Below, in pieces: positions 37,690-50,346 of a stretch of DNA of 64,000 nt. Positions within the stretch are counted from its first letter, which is position 1, and every line of letters starts with the position of its first letter. The stretch lies in the NCBI GenBank assembly GCA_036346205.1, contig JARFJB010000097.1:56001-120000 (forward strand), given 5' to 3'. A program made the translations under genes and the position numbers. This DNA comes from Vesta saturnalis (Eukaryota > Arthropoda > Insecta > Coleoptera > Lampyridae). The notes beneath the pieces were generated by a model. The model made no database searches. It was not told the origin of the DNA and worked only from the letters and a program-made list of their open reading frames with translations.

Positions 37690-40600
37690 ACCTAGCGTTC
37701 CGTCATTGATTTCGCCCTTGTCCATACGGCACGCATAAACTCTTTATGAATGAGTACGCTGCGTGATATGGTATTATGGATCAAGAACTTCCTCTCGGCC
37801 TTTGTCAGGCTGAGTGTATGGCAAACACGGTCATTTTGGCTACACCATGTGCCCCGGGCGCTACTACAATTGCAGTAAACGATGGTAGTCTGCCTGGATA
37901 GCGACGTTCCAGAGCAGCTCTTGTGAGGGGCTCTGAGTAATAAGACACCTTGTCCGCAAACGTGGCTGCCAACGACCGCGGGCTTCCCAGAGGATGGCCA
38001 CATCGCAAACGACGACCTTGCCAGCCTTAGAGAGGACAAGTTCTGGCTTCCTCAGTACGCCGTTTGACAATCGCAAATGCGGCTCCTCCTCCACAGAACA
38101 ACCCTTGCGTTCGCAGAGTTTCCTCAGACGAGCGCAGATCCGGTTATGTCTCCGAATCCTCAGCCAGTGCCTGGCAGAACAACCTTGGAGAACGTGGGAT
38201 AGAGACTCCACACGGTTGCACCCTACATTCGGCACCGCCGTTCGGGTTGAGGGTTGCATGGCACTCCCCTTGTCGGGAGGAGGTTCCCTCTTAACTGGTT
38301 TGCCGAGATGTATTCCGCTAGAAAAGTGGAGGTGGTCCATCCAGTCGCTCGAGTGGCTTGTATCGCAGCCCTGTCTTAGAGACCTCCAGTTGACTCTCCA
38401 CTTCTGGTTCGCTTGCTGCTTCGTTGTCCCATATGCGTTGACCCAGGTACTCAACCGCTGCGCGAACTTTTGACAGTACGGCAGGGCCAGGGTCCCTGAG
38501 GTCGTGGGGTCGGCTGTAGATGCCATTTTGGCAAACCTCCTATGGAATCACCCCGGGACCAAACTTACGAAGGACGATACCCCTAGCCCTCCGAAACGAA
38601 TTGGGAAGTGAATGTAAGCGCCGCTACAGGTTTTTGGGAGGTGTAAGACGCGCCTAACGGCAACACCCACGAGTCGGTCGGCGCTTTTCAGTATACCCTT
38701 TCCTACTTGGGTACACGTTAACACATCCATCTATCCTTGGTAGAAGATAGGTTTCAATAATGATCAGATTTTGCACCGGCTTAAGTGCAGCCTTGCCGAC
38801 TCTTTCAAGTGCTTCCTTCCAGATAGCGATCTGTGACTTAGCTTGCCCAATGGCAGAATACCCCTTTCCTAGGTATGAGAAGAACTCCCCCGTGGCTAGG
38901 GATCTCACCGGTTTACCCTGAAGGTAAAATCCGAAGTCGTAGAGGAGAAGTGGATTTTCTTGCCGGGCACCACACTAACTGCAAGAGCATAGCTCTTGGT
39001 TGAATTGATGCTAAGTCCACGATGTTCGCAGAATTCGGACACTTATCTGAGAAGGCGTTGGCATTTTTCATACGTATCGCTAGCTATGATCACATCGTCT
39101 GCATATGCCAGACAGGATACCTGCAGATGATCGTCGATCTTTAGCCCCAAACCGAGACTTTCCAGCTTTACCACGAGCTCGTCCATCACCAGATTGAAGA
39201 GTATTGGAGGTAGGGATCGCCCTGCTTGACACCGCGGTCCACGCCAATAGGGGCGGTTACACCCGAACTGGTCTGAATTCGAGTGTATCCGCCGCGATAG
39301 CCCTCCATCACAAAACTAATCAATCTTGGGTCCACCCGTAATCGTCTGAGTGCTCGCTCGATCGAGTTGTGCGAGACCGTATCGAAAGCCTTGGCCAGGT
39401 CAAGGCTTTCAATATGGTACGATCGCTTTGCTCTCCGCCTATGATGAATGAGATCCTCGAGAGTTGGGTGTTCATTAGCACTCCGTCCACACAGCGGAAC
39501 CCACGCTGGTGGGGGTGGAGTGGTAGTTCTGTCTCTTGGCCAAGATCTTATGGCAAAGCCGAACTATGCTTGGGCCGATAGTTATCGGTCGCCAGTTGGA
39601 TACGGATGTAACTTCGCCTTTAGAAGAAGAATAGTACGACTTCCCTTCAATGAGTCAAACCAGTAACCGGATATCAGGATTGAATTCAACAAGAGAACAG
39701 CCTTTGCACCGGACATTTCCGTAAATGGTTGTAAGTTGAGGCCATTCGGGACAGAGGCCGCGGAGTGGGAACTTCTTAATGCAACATCTATGTCTTGACA
39801 CGTTATAGGCCTCCAACCCCGGTGTCACTGTCTTTATAGTCATCGATACCATCGTTGTCGGATGGAGAGGGGTCGCCAAAAATCCCTCTATAGTACCCTT
39901 CAACTTCTGGTACCGGTGGATGTTCGGGAGAATGGAAGATTGACTTGTTGTCAATAACGCAGCTGGCTAGTCTGGAGCGGTCCATAGCATACATGCGTTG
40001 GACTTCCTTGTACCCTTCCACTCTCTTATCCCGTTGCTGTATACGGGTGACTTTGCCATCGACAGTGACCGCAATGCCGGTTTTCTTCGACCCAATACGT
40101 GCCTCGACTGCCAGATTCTTCAACCAGGTTGTAATAGAGTCCATTAGCAAATTCTTTGAGACGCTGGTGACGGCGCGGACGCGTGTAAAGAGACTCTTAT
40201 CGAGTTCAGTCCAAGCTCGTCACAACATCGCTCCCACTTTCTTTTCCGCAAGATGGGGAGGAGTCGTCAGAGACAGTCTCGGGGTGGTGTCTCCTATTAC
40301 CTTTTCTTGCGCGACCATCCTGAAAACCAGACGTAGCTGGTTTAGGTGCCGCATCAGTGCTTGCTACCTTAGCACTTCTAATCCTCCCACTACTCAAGAG
40401 TGTCCTCGGCCCAGATGGATCCCTTCAGGGCTGTGCCGTTGGTGTTATTCGTCGCTCCGTGTGATCCTGAGCGCCCGCCATTACTTCGTGTCTCTCCCTT
40501 CCTCGACCAGAATTTGCGCGACTAATTCGCGCACGTTGGCCTGAAGGCGTCTGCTCTTTATGCACTCTAGAATCCGATTGGAGAAGAGCTGGGCTAGATG

Positions 40601-40903
40601 TTTGTTAATGGATCGCTCCTTGAAATTTACTTTATTCCAGACTAGAGCCATGAGCTCCTTATCATTCCATCTCGAGGGATCCCGCACTGGTTGTGCAACC
40701 TGGGCCTCAAGTTGAAGGTCGTACACCTTCGGGTGGGCTTTCCTGAAATGCTGACGCATTCCAGCGTAAGTGTCAAAGTGCCGTTGGCACATGGGGCACG
40801 GTGTCTCGGGCTCCTTGGGGCCCTTGCAATACAGGCGTCTGATGTGCTGACTTAGTCCTGCACCGGTCTTAAATGTTTTACCGCATCTACTGCACTGTAC
40901 CAT
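37690..40903 (-). pseudogene. R2-clade non-LTR retrotransposon (zinc fingers, RT, restriction-like endonuclease)
   Basis: Read on the minus strand from ATG 40,903. Two zinc fingers come first (CSRCGKTF..H..C and CPMCQRHF..H...H), then a Myb-like WNDKELMALVW and an IKSRRLQ segment. YKEVQRMYAMDRSRLA and YYRGIFGDPS follow (39,803-40,150). RT motifs include PPILFNLVMDELV after a frameshifted GVKQGDP, and the catalytic LAYADDVIIASDT near 39,080-39,120. The C-terminal part has a CCHC-like HVLQGC..RIRRHN and the nuclease core KPELVLSKAGKVVVCDVAI (37,864-38,526). Domain order is that of R2. It is GC-richer than its surroundings. Several frameshifts and stops make it inactive. Flanks show no 28S rDNA. 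Confidence 0.88.
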
Positions 40904-42100
40904 TCTTGTGTGGATAAGAAATGATTGGCGCTTACTGACGCTAAACTGTCGGCAGTTTATATATGGGAATAATAAAAATGCGCCACTCGTTACACACTCT
41001 AGTTTTACTAGGACGTAAGTCCTTCGCAACACTTAGTCTCCGAAAAATCAGTGTCCAACGGGAACCACGTGGAGGTAGGTGCGCCGTAGCTATAACTCGC
41101 GTTCTCCTGCCGAAGGTGCACAATTAAATCACTGGATATTTCATTGTCCTGTGTAGAAGTTGATGCATGGGCATCTGAAGCTTCGTACGTTGATGTATCC
41201 CCAATTGCAGTTCCACCTTAGTTTCCTTTTGCCCAAAAAAGACTAACTATTTGCTAGGTAAAGAAGGAATTAATAAAATTGATAAGCAACAAAATGTAAC
41301 ATACCTGGGTTCCTGGTAATGTATCTCTCGACTTTTTCTTTTTATTGTAGGTGTCACATTATACAATTCACAAGTAGGAATTGACCTGGTAAACAAACTA
41401 CATACAGAAATAAACAAGATTGAGATTATTGTAATAATTAAAATTTACACACGCTTGACAGTAAATTTTTGTTTTTAAAACACTAAATTTCAAAGTGGTC
41501 AGAACACACGATATACGGGGGGATCTCGATAGATAGTTAGGCAACACATCAAACCCCCATAAGAGCAATGTTAAAAACGTTCTAACTTTTTATATTATGA
41601 AGTTAGTTGAAACTTTAGAGAAACGCGTAAGTCGTCAAAATAGTCCCGAAACCTTCCTAAATGTTTGAATATAGGGTTTTTTTAAATTTTAATTTCTATA
41701 ATTTTTTATTTTTTTTTGTTTCCCAGTAGTGATTAAATTGGAATATTTTTATAACTGTTAATATTATTAACAAAAGACATAGGTTTTTCGAAATACGAAA
41801 CGTTAAAATTTTTAAAAATTGTAGATGTATAATTTACTATTTAAAACATTATAAAATATAGCAGCATGATCTGCTCAGTAAATGACCACAAAAATCTTCA
41901 GGTGTATTACTTAAATTAAAATATCAAAAATGGTATGTACTTTATGTATGCACCTTATTAAATTATTATGTATTAAAATTAAAATAAAACAATTAATTAT
42001 TCTATTTATTTATTTTGTATTAAAGAAAAAAACAAAGTTTTCTAAAATATTGTAAACAAATTATAGAAGTGAACAAACAAAACAATTTAAAATTTAATTG
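40904..42100. other. spacer between the R2-clade and Mutator/YqaJ elements
   Basis: About 41,000-41,120 may be the 5' UTR of the R2-clade element. The rest is AT-rich with no recognised feature. Confidence 0.45.
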
Positions 42101-42201
42101 ATCATATGTACGTTCGAAGATTTAAATTACGACATTTGCGTGGATCTACTAATTCCGGTAATAAAGACTTATAGTAAAATTCTTCTAATTTTTTTACCAT
42201 A

Positions 42202-44880
42202 TGATCCTCCCAAAATGCATCATCCCTATAAAAAACAAAACATATTGTTTTATTTAATGTTCAAAACATTTATTGTTACTACGTACCTTTTAATTTCTTC
42301 AACATGGATTTCTGTTGCAGTGCAGACTCGTTTGGTAATATGTAAAATTCCTTGCGCCAGATAATAATAATTGTGGTTCCTCTTTAATTTAATTTTGTTG
42401 TTTTCGTAATCTACAACACAATAATTAATAAAATTTACCTTACATACCTCCACAGGATCAATGTAGCCGCTTTTTAAAGAGCTTTTTATTTCCACCACTG
42501 CATCTTCTTCTACTAGTGCGTAGTGGTGACACAACCTGCTTAGCATTCGGGAGGTAATGGATTCCCATTACCGTCTACCTTGGATGAGGTTTTTTTAGGG
42601 GGTTTTCCTCATACACATGTAGCGGCATAGTCACTGCGTGTATGCACACCATGTGCGGTTACTTAGGCGAATGCTGGGGTAGTATTTTCCCCCCTCAGAA
42701 CCCTAACTCCGTTCTTTCCAATCCTATCCGGACCACACCTATCCTTAATCTCACCATGCATATATACGTAATGTATGTATGCTGGGAATCCATGATTGTG
42801 GCTGAAGGAGAGAATGAAATACGTGGCCATTTCCTTTTTCCTTCTACTAGTCCGTCAGGCGAACATGCTAAAAATGGTTTTTCTTTGTCTATAAGGAGCC
42901 CGCATGTGGTGACTTTTAGCTTGAATAATTGTTGAAATAGTTTAATTGCATTTGACTCACTGTTGAGACCAAAGGCGATGTACGTATTCCTTTAAAAACG
43001 TTGTAGAGTAAGGAGGAAACAGTTTTGGTAGTGCACCTTGTTTTACGCAGTTTGTATATTTTCCCAAAATTACATACCATTAAACGTTTCTTACGTTCTA
43101 CTCCCCACAAATTACTTTTTGATTGGGTCGTTTTCCAAACAACTCAAAAATTGACTAACGCGCAATTCGTACCAATCTTTTGAAAGATCGGGTGTGATGG
43201 ATTCATTTGCGAATCCATAACCATTATACGCGAGTGCAAAAGTCCTGTTTTTAGAGTGATCTGAAATCAAAACAATAGGCAACTACTGTAATGAAGAAGT
43301 TTCCATAGAAGAAAACGTTATTAAAATAATACATACATTTTGTTACCTTCTTCCTACGACGATTAATTTGGTAGTTTAAAAAATGCGTCATGTAGTGCTC
43401 CGGTGGTCTGTGACAAAGGTGCTCATGCAAAAGCCATAATAAATTTCCCGCGCTATTAAAAGTGATCGCTGCCATTTCACATTTCAATTGGTACGAATTT
43501 TTTAAAGATAAATTGGTTCTTTTACCTCCTTCAAATTTCGCAACTACCAAATTACATGTTTCTGCTGGATTTATATTGGTATCGTAGAGCAAACTAGATA
43601 CTTGGTCTGCTAGTCGCTTTACAATAGTGTTTATTAGTGGCAACATGCCGCATTCTAAATATAAATCTATCAAATCCTTCTAAATTAAAAGAAATAGTTT
43701 AATAACAAACTAATATTATTCAAAAATATTATTATTATCTCGTTCTTCTTAGTGCCATTACAAAAATATTCTTGACACTGGCCGTGTCTGCCCAAAATAT
43801 GCAAAGGGAAATTTAATATATCTTTCTTCAAATTTTCAGTTTTGCTATCGATAGGTCCATTTTCAACTTTGCCGTAGGTACGCTAACGCTTCCACAACTG
43901 CATTATGGAATCGGCCTAAAGTTGAAGGATTGCATATATAATCTCTTTTCCTTTTTGGATATCGACAGTTTTTATTAAGATCGCTGAGTTTATTGATGTA
44001 ATTACGAAGTAAATGATTCCGACATTCTATTTTTCTTATATAAAATGACGCGCCATACGGGGAAGTTTGTGTTAAATGTTTGTATACACTACTATCTCAG
44101 TCATAATGTATGGCCAATTGATTAATTGGCCATACATTAGGTGATGCCGTGAAATTGATTCTGAAAATCCTTCCAAATAATACCAGATTCCATTGCAGTG
44201 GAAGTCTTAGCCCAGTTCCGAAAACATTCGTGATCATCCACATCATGGCCTCTGGCACACAAACAGCAATATTTGTTTTTTACATCCATACACAAATTCT
44301 TTTTTGATTTAGCTCCGATTATGGATGCCTGAAAAATCCGCATAATAAAAAAAAATTTCATTATAACTTACAACTCCAGAAAGTGCAGAATAGATTCTAC
44401 GGTAAGATCTTTTCCCCAAGCTCCGTCTGCTATCACCGATATAATTGGAGTGGTCTTATATTTTATATTTTTAGAATTTACATCACTTCTACATACATAA
44501 AGACAAAATTTATATCGATTGGGGCTTGAATCTCGATAGCGCAGTTGGTTAGCGCGATACTCTAGCAAAGTACAGGTCGTAGGTTCAAATCCTACTCGAG
44601 GTAAACTTTTTATTTATGTATTTAATAAAATTAATAATTTTTAATTATCCTGTATAATAATTACTGGTAATAATCAAGTGTTTATAATAACGTTGTGCAC
44701 ATTAAGTAGTGTTGTATTGAATATTACATAATACAAGATTCAAAGGTTATGGTTTTAATTCGTAGGCGTAAGAATCATTGTTCTGCAAGATTTAACTTTA
44801 AAAATGTCATAATTTATATTATTAACTTTATTGTATCAGGAAGTGTAAATATTTTTTGAATAAATGCATGACTAGTTACA
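42202..44880. repeat. direct repeat unit, copy A
   Basis: Nearly identical to 55,859-58,453, from TGATCCTCCCAAAATGCATC to GCATGACTAGTTACA. Copy A has about 95 bp near 42,740-42,840 that copy B lacks. Outside these limits the sequences differ abruptly. Confidence 0.9.
44530..44603 (+). tRNA. tRNA-like gene, anticodon AGC (Ala-type), copy A
   Basis: Cloverleaf of 74 nt: acceptor ATCTCGA/TCGAGGT (seven pairs, one G-U), D arm GCGC..GCGC, anticodon stem with loop CTAGCAA, T arm GTAGG-TTCAAAT-CCTAC, discriminator A. A-box (TAGCGCAGTTGG) and B-box (GGTTCAAATCC) are good; there is a T run within ten bases downstream. The Ala identity pair G3-U70 is absent (C3-G70). It lies antisense near the 5' end of the Mutator/YqaJ coding region and is repeated with that element, so it may be a tRNA-derived repeat. 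Confidence 0.6.
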
Positions 44881-46723
44881 GTGCATTTGTAACAAAGTTA
44901 CTTAAGTTGAACAAATTAGTACCTGTAGAACGTTTAGGCATGAATCCATGTTGAAATGTAGAAATTTTGTAATGAACATTCATAAAAATTTTTCATACAA
45001 AATGGACTCGAATATTTTAGCCGGGTACATAAGATAAATAGGTCTGTAATTAGGGATTGAATCTTTAGGGCCGTTTTTATGTACGGGCACTACCCGGAGG
45101 TTTTCCATAGTGTAGGAAATTTAGATTTGGAAATACATAAATTATATTGTCTGACAGAGGTTTTATGTACATGCAGTCCTTAAAAATGTAACCTGGTATT
45201 CCATCTACCCAGTCGAAGACCTTTTTAATTTTTAAGTTTTATTACATCAGCAGGTGAAATTTGTACTTTTATAAACAAGACGAGGTGTGGATATCCGTAT
45301 AAAAAAGGTCATATTCGATGAAGGTTCAAACACTGACTTATAGTAATCAGCGAATGCATTAGCTATATCCTGGCCTGAGTACTCACCTTTCATACCCCGG
45401 TATGGATGAGGTACCCTTTGGAGTTTACAAATTTGAAAAATGTCTAGAATCCTTTTAATACTGTTTTCACATCTACTTAGATATAGAGTGTACGCTGTTG
45501 AGATTTCTTTCTTTAAAGAAGTCCTAATAGACTGGTATAACCTTCGTACCGACGGACTTTTGTTCTTACATATCTACTTATTTTTCTTTGATTCTAAGGT
45601 TCTTAATGATAGACCTATTGAACCATACGGAATACTTACAACTTGTGGTGATTTTAGGCACATACATTTGCATTATATTATTCCGCCTATTATAAAATTG
45701 ATTTAACACCGTGTCTACATCAGTATCGCCTGTTATGTCCCAATTTTCTAGCGCAATTCTATTATATAATTCGCAGAGGTTTGCTTTATTAAAATTAAAT
45801 TTTTAACAATATTTATAGGACAATTCGTAACGAAAGAATTAACAATTTTAAGACTATGGGTGGTGAGTATCAACAATAAAGATAGGATCTAATACACGTA
45901 CCACATTACAGCATAAGTTTGAAAATACCAAGTCAAGACAATAGCCATTTTTATTGCTAATAAAATTTTGTTGAGTTAAATTAAAGAAATTCACGCAGTT
46001 TTGCAAATCGTCGATTATACTAGTTGTAGGGGAGAGTTGCCGAGGGTAGTAGTGACTGATATTGAAATCTCCTATGATTAAAACATTACTATTATAAAAT
46101 AGAGAAATTTTCTATTTCATTTGTTAGAGTGATATACGCATCCAGTGGTAGCCGTGGCGGTATATACACCAACAATATAAGTAACGATTTAAAGTTTTGA
46201 CTCGTGACTTTTAATACTAAAAAGTCAATATTAGGTTATATTGTTGAGAGGTATTTCTTGCACAATTAAACTATTTCTACAGATTCCAAGACACCCCTCC
46301 TTCTTTTTGTAATTGAGAGATCTGTCACTTCTAAAATGTTATAACACGGGCATGTAATTCATTACTATCAGTATTAGCTTGTAACAGGTCTCAGTGATCA
46401 GAATAATGTCGTATTCTTTTGAACATAGTGATAAATATAGAGAATTTAGCTTACTTAATTCTAGCATTTTGATAATATATGTTTATATTATTCAAACAAC
46501 ATTCTGGTCACAAGACTCCACTAAAACAATTATTAAGAGACGTAGAAGGTAGTGATGAGGATAATAATGGCATCGTAACATTTGAAGCAAAATGTACGTT
46601 TTTAAACCAGATAGTTACTCGTTCGACATTACAGAATCTTCAAGTGGAATATTAATTAGTTAGACTTGTTATGAAGCTTGCTAAGATATACTGAATTATC
46701 TCGAATTGTTTGAAACACATGAC
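44881..46723 (-). pseudogene. non-LTR retrotransposon ORF2 (EN + partial RT), 3'-truncated
   Basis: Read on the minus strand from 46,723: endonuclease blocks (LITETW-like, IGDFN-like near 46,060), then CELYNRIALENWD, YSVWFNRSIIKNL and RTSLKKEISTAYTLY in the linker (about 45,440-45,800). The start of the RT follows, with VVPVHKNGPKDSI and NYRPI near 45,040-45,110. The sequence stops within the RT at 44,881, directly against direct-repeat copy A. Its 5' half, including ORF1, lies at 54,692-55,858 beyond the piggyBac insertion. CR1/Jockey-like. Confidence 0.8.
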
Positions 46724-46837
46724 TTAACCCTTAAATGCATGGCGTATCATATTTGATACATCGCATTTATAATACTGCTATGGTCATCTGTTGACTAGTA
46801 AGAATTTCATTGTGTTGTATTAACAACATATTACATA

Positions 46838-48064
46838 TGAAAATGTAAACTTTCACCATTAACACTCATAATAAAATACTTATCTTTTTGGGATTTTTAA
46901 TGGTGTACTTTAAATTATACAATCTAAACGTTTCGATAACACTTACAGTTATCTTCCAGTAGTAATGTTTGTTAAAATTGTTAAAGATGTAGTAAACAAT
47001 TTTGTCAAATTTGAAAAATTCAAACATAAACATAAGCCTGCTATTAATATAACAGTTTGAGAAACGTATAAGCCACTATAAAATTGTAGTAAAGAATAAC
47101 TAGGTCATTAAAATTAAATATTGTTAAACTGCCTCAAAGATGACAAACCAGAACACTCTCTACGACGAAAGCTAACAATGAAATTTGCCAGCCAAAACAC
47201 ATTTAACAAAATTTAATCGAGTTATGATGTAAGTGTAAAGTTGTGAAAACTTCAATTTTAAAATGATAGAAGCATTCACAAATCCAAACATTACATCAAA
47301 TAAAATAACCCAGTTAAATCTAACAAAGAGATATCTTTATCAATAATTGGAAGTGTTATTAACAATGAAAAGCACAATGCAGAACGTTCTTTGTAATTTT
47401 AATTTCAATTTAATTTCAACTACTTATGTTAAATTATAGTGCTGTGGAAATTTAACATATAATTGGTAAAGCATTTGCTTCAAGGTTTAGGAAAACACAG
47501 CAAAAACCTAGACATACCAAAAGTTGAAAACAAATTAAAATCAAGGCGTATCATTATGCTCTTTTTAATTATAAGATGCCAAAACCTATTTAAACGGAGA
47601 TTTTCTTCTTGTCTATTAAAATTATTCGGTGTTTATATATTTCAATAGCTTCACGTTGCAAACGAACATAATAATGGTTTGTCTTGACAATATTTTCATA
47701 TTGTCAAATTGAATGTCATGATTTAGATTATTCAGGGCATGGTCAGCCACAGCATACCTCTCTGGTTGACCCAATCTACAAAATCTCATATGTTCTTTGC
47801 GTCTTGTATCAAAGCTACGTTTGTGGTCCTGATGTATACTTTTCCACATGAACAAGATAACTTATACACTCCGGAAGATGATAAAGGGTTTGACACATCT
47901 TTAGGTGATCTTAAATGTTCTTTAATTTTTCTTGTAGGTTTAAAATAGTCCTAATGCCATATTTGATTAGGATTTTTCAATTCTATTTGTAACATTAGCT
48001 ATAAAAGGAAGAAAAGCAGTACCAACATTAAGAACTGGTTTTTCTTTAAGGTTACGCCTAGAAG
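46838..48064 (-). pseudogene. inverted Penelope-like fragment (RT end, GIY-YIG, 3' region)
   Basis: Reverse-complement copy of 49,237-50,470. The minus-strand frame at 47,622-47,855 has KRSFDTRRKEHMRFCRLGQP and AVADHALNNLNHDI, the GIY-YIG region, but its GVY-YIG start is damaged. It is truncated within the end of the RT at 48,064. Confidence 0.85.
46926..46960 (-). ncRNA. hammerhead-like motif, core broken
   Basis: Minus-strand sequence is identical in stem II (GATAAC/GTTATC) and GAAACGTTTAG to the other copies. CTGACGAAG has become CTGGAAG, removing two core bases, so this copy should not self-cleave. Confidence 0.6.
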
Positions 48065-49405
48065 TTAGATATAACACCGTTAACATATTACGTAAAACAA
48101 AACCTCCAAAGAGCAACTTATCCTTTCGTCAACGACATGCTTTACTTGATCTTAAACGCAATGAAAGTATTATAATATTAAAATCAGATAAAGGTAATGC
48201 AACTGTTATATTAAATATGAACGATTATAACACTAAGATAGAACAATTGTTGGGACCAGAAACTTATCGTGAAATACCAAAAGATCCAACAAAAAGTTTC
48301 TTTTAAAACTAAAGAGCTAATTAAATTATCATCTATTCCTGAAGAAATAAAAAGAAACTATCTAACTCTGAAGCTATTTCACCAAAACTATATGGTTTAC
48401 CAAAATTCATAAACCTAATATTCCTTTAAGGCCTATTGTTAGTGCAATTGGTTCTCCTACATATAACCTTGCAAAACATCTTACATTGTTATTACAACCT
48501 TATATAGGAAAAACACCTCATTACATTAAAAATTCTGCCGACTTTGTTGAAAAAATGCATAGTTTCAAAATTGAAGAGGGTGATATAATGGTTAGTTTTG
48601 ATGTTATTTCACTTTTTACAAAAGTACCTCTAAAAGAAACTATTGAATACATAGATCATCTTTTTCCAAAGGACATAACCATTCTTTTCAGCACTGTCTT
48701 ACTACAACTTATTTTCAGTGGAATAGTAAATTTTATGAACAGATTGAAGGTGTAGCAATGGGTAGTCCCTTAGTCCTGTTATAGCTAATTTTATATGGAA
48801 AAATTTGAAACATTAACGTTACAAAATACACCTAAAAACCTTCAGTTTGGTATAGATATGTAGATGACACATTTGTTATTTGGAGACATGGAGAAGAAGC
48901 ACTGCATGAGTTTTTGGTTTTTATAAATGGTATACATCCTAGTATTCAGTTTACCATGGAAAAGAAACTAATGGAAGTTTACCATTTCTTGACATATTAA
49001 TATCTAAAATAATAATTCACTATCTTTTAAGGTTTACAGAAAGCCGACACACTGATAGATACCTTCATAAATTATCCAACCACCATCCACGTCAAAAATT
49101 AGTGTAATTAAATCTTTAGTAGATCGAGCAAAACGAATTTGTGACCCTGAATTTTTGAATGATGAATATAAATATTTAAGAAAATCCTTACAAGATAATG
49201 GATATTCACTTACAGATATTAATAATGTTATTACACCTTCTAGGCGTAACCTTAAAGAAAAACCAGTTCTTAATGTTGGTACTGCTTTTCTTCCTTTTAT
49301 AGCTAATGTTACAAATAGAATTGAAAAATCCTAATCAAATATGGCATTAGGACTATTTTTAAACCTACAAGAAAAATTAAAGAACATTTAAGATCACCTA
49401 AAGAT

Positions 49406-49714
49406 GTGTCAAACCCTTTATCATCTTCCGGAGTGTATAAGTTATCTTGTTCATGTGGAAAAGTATACATCGGGACCACAAAACGTAGCTTTGATACAAG
49501 ACGCAAAGAACATATGAGATTTTGTAGATTGGGTCAACCAGAGAGGTCTGCTGTGGCTGACCATGCCCTGAATAATCTAAATCATGACATTCAATTTGAC
49601 AATATGAAAATATTGTCAAGACAAACCCATTATTATGTTCGTTTGCAACGTGAAGCTATTGAAATATATAAACACCGAATAATTTTAATAGACAAGAAGA
49701 AAATCTCCGTTTAA
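49406..49714 (+). pseudogene. GIY-YIG endonuclease domain of the Penelope-like element
   Basis: A continuous 102-codon frame with GVYKLSCSCGKVYIGTTKRS: the GVY..YIG core with the C-x-C-G insert of Penelope-type endonucleases, then FDTRRKEHMRF (catalytic R and E candidates) and AVADHALNNLNHDIQF. In this class the domain nicks target DNA for priming. This part has no stop or frameshift, although the upstream RT is broken. Confidence 0.85.
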
Positions 49715-50346
49715 ATAGGTTTTGGCATCTTATAATTAAAAAGAGCATAATGATACGCCTTGATTTTAATTTGTTTTCAACTTTTGGTATGTCTAGGTTT
49801 TTGCTGTGTTTTTCCTAGACCTTGAAGCAAATGCTTTACCAATTATATGTTAAATTTCCACAGCACTATAATTTAACATAAGTAGTTGAAATTAAATTGA
49901 AATTAAAAATTACAAAGAACGTTCTGCATTGTGCTTTTCATTGTTAATAACACTTCCAATTATTGATAAAGATATCTCTTTGTTAGATTTAACTGGGTTA
50001 TTTTATTAATGTGTGTTATATTTGTGAATGCTTCTATCATTTTAAAATTGAAGTTTTCACAACTTTACACTTACATCATAACTCGATTAAATTTTGTTAA
50101 ATGTGTTTTTGGCTGGCAAATTTCATTGTTAGCTTTCGTCGTAGAGAGTGTTCTGGTTTGTCATCTTTGAGGCAGTTTAACAATATTTAATTTTAATGAC
50201 CTAGTTATTCTTTACTACAATTTTATAGGTGGCTTATACGTTTCTCAAACTGTTATATTAATAGCAGGCTTATGTTTATGTTTGAATTTTTCAAATTTGA
50301 CAAAATTGTTTACTACATCTTTAACAATTTTTAACAAACATTACTA

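Larger units (their letters stand above)
42102..44880 (-). pseudogene. Mutator-type transposase + YqaJ exonuclease element, copy A
   Basis: Read on the minus strand from 44,880. First a transposase-like core: ISVIADGAWG, broken by a one-base deletion relative to copy B, then ASIIGAKSKKNLCM and KYCCLCARGHDVDDHECFRN. Next come LHILGRHGQCQEYFCNG and NPAETCNLVVAKFEGGKR (43,251-43,800). Then a YqaJ/lambda-exonuclease-like domain: NFGKIYKLRKTRC, KTVSSLLYNVFKG, and ALVEEDAVVEIKSSLK with the E-x-K metal-binding motif. NHNYYYLAQGILHITKR, VEEIKR, and after a 61-bp GT-AG intron DDAFWEDHMVKKLEEFYYKS and LLPELVDPRKC to a TGA at 42,102. Small introns are still visible, but stops and the frameshift mark decay. 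An unrelated insert of about 350 bp interrupts near 42,550-42,900. Confidence 0.75.

Noticed and set aside
37290..37690. 28S rDNA target sequence next to the R2-clade element
   Set aside because: Looked for at both ends; nothing resembling the conserved R2 target region was seen.
37994..38473. Plus-strand 159-codon frame
   Set aside because: Antisense to the R2-clade C-terminal domain, whose zinc-knuckle and nuclease motifs are on the minus strand.
44530..44603. Functional tRNA-Ala gene
   Set aside because: Kept only as tRNA-like: the G3-U70 identity pair is missing, the anticodon stem has a mismatch and the sequence is repeated together with a transposon.
42250..44880. Mutator/YqaJ copies as duplicated host genes
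   Set aside because: Introns are present, but frameshifts, stops, an internal insert and dispersed fragments (37,105) point to a decayed mobile element.
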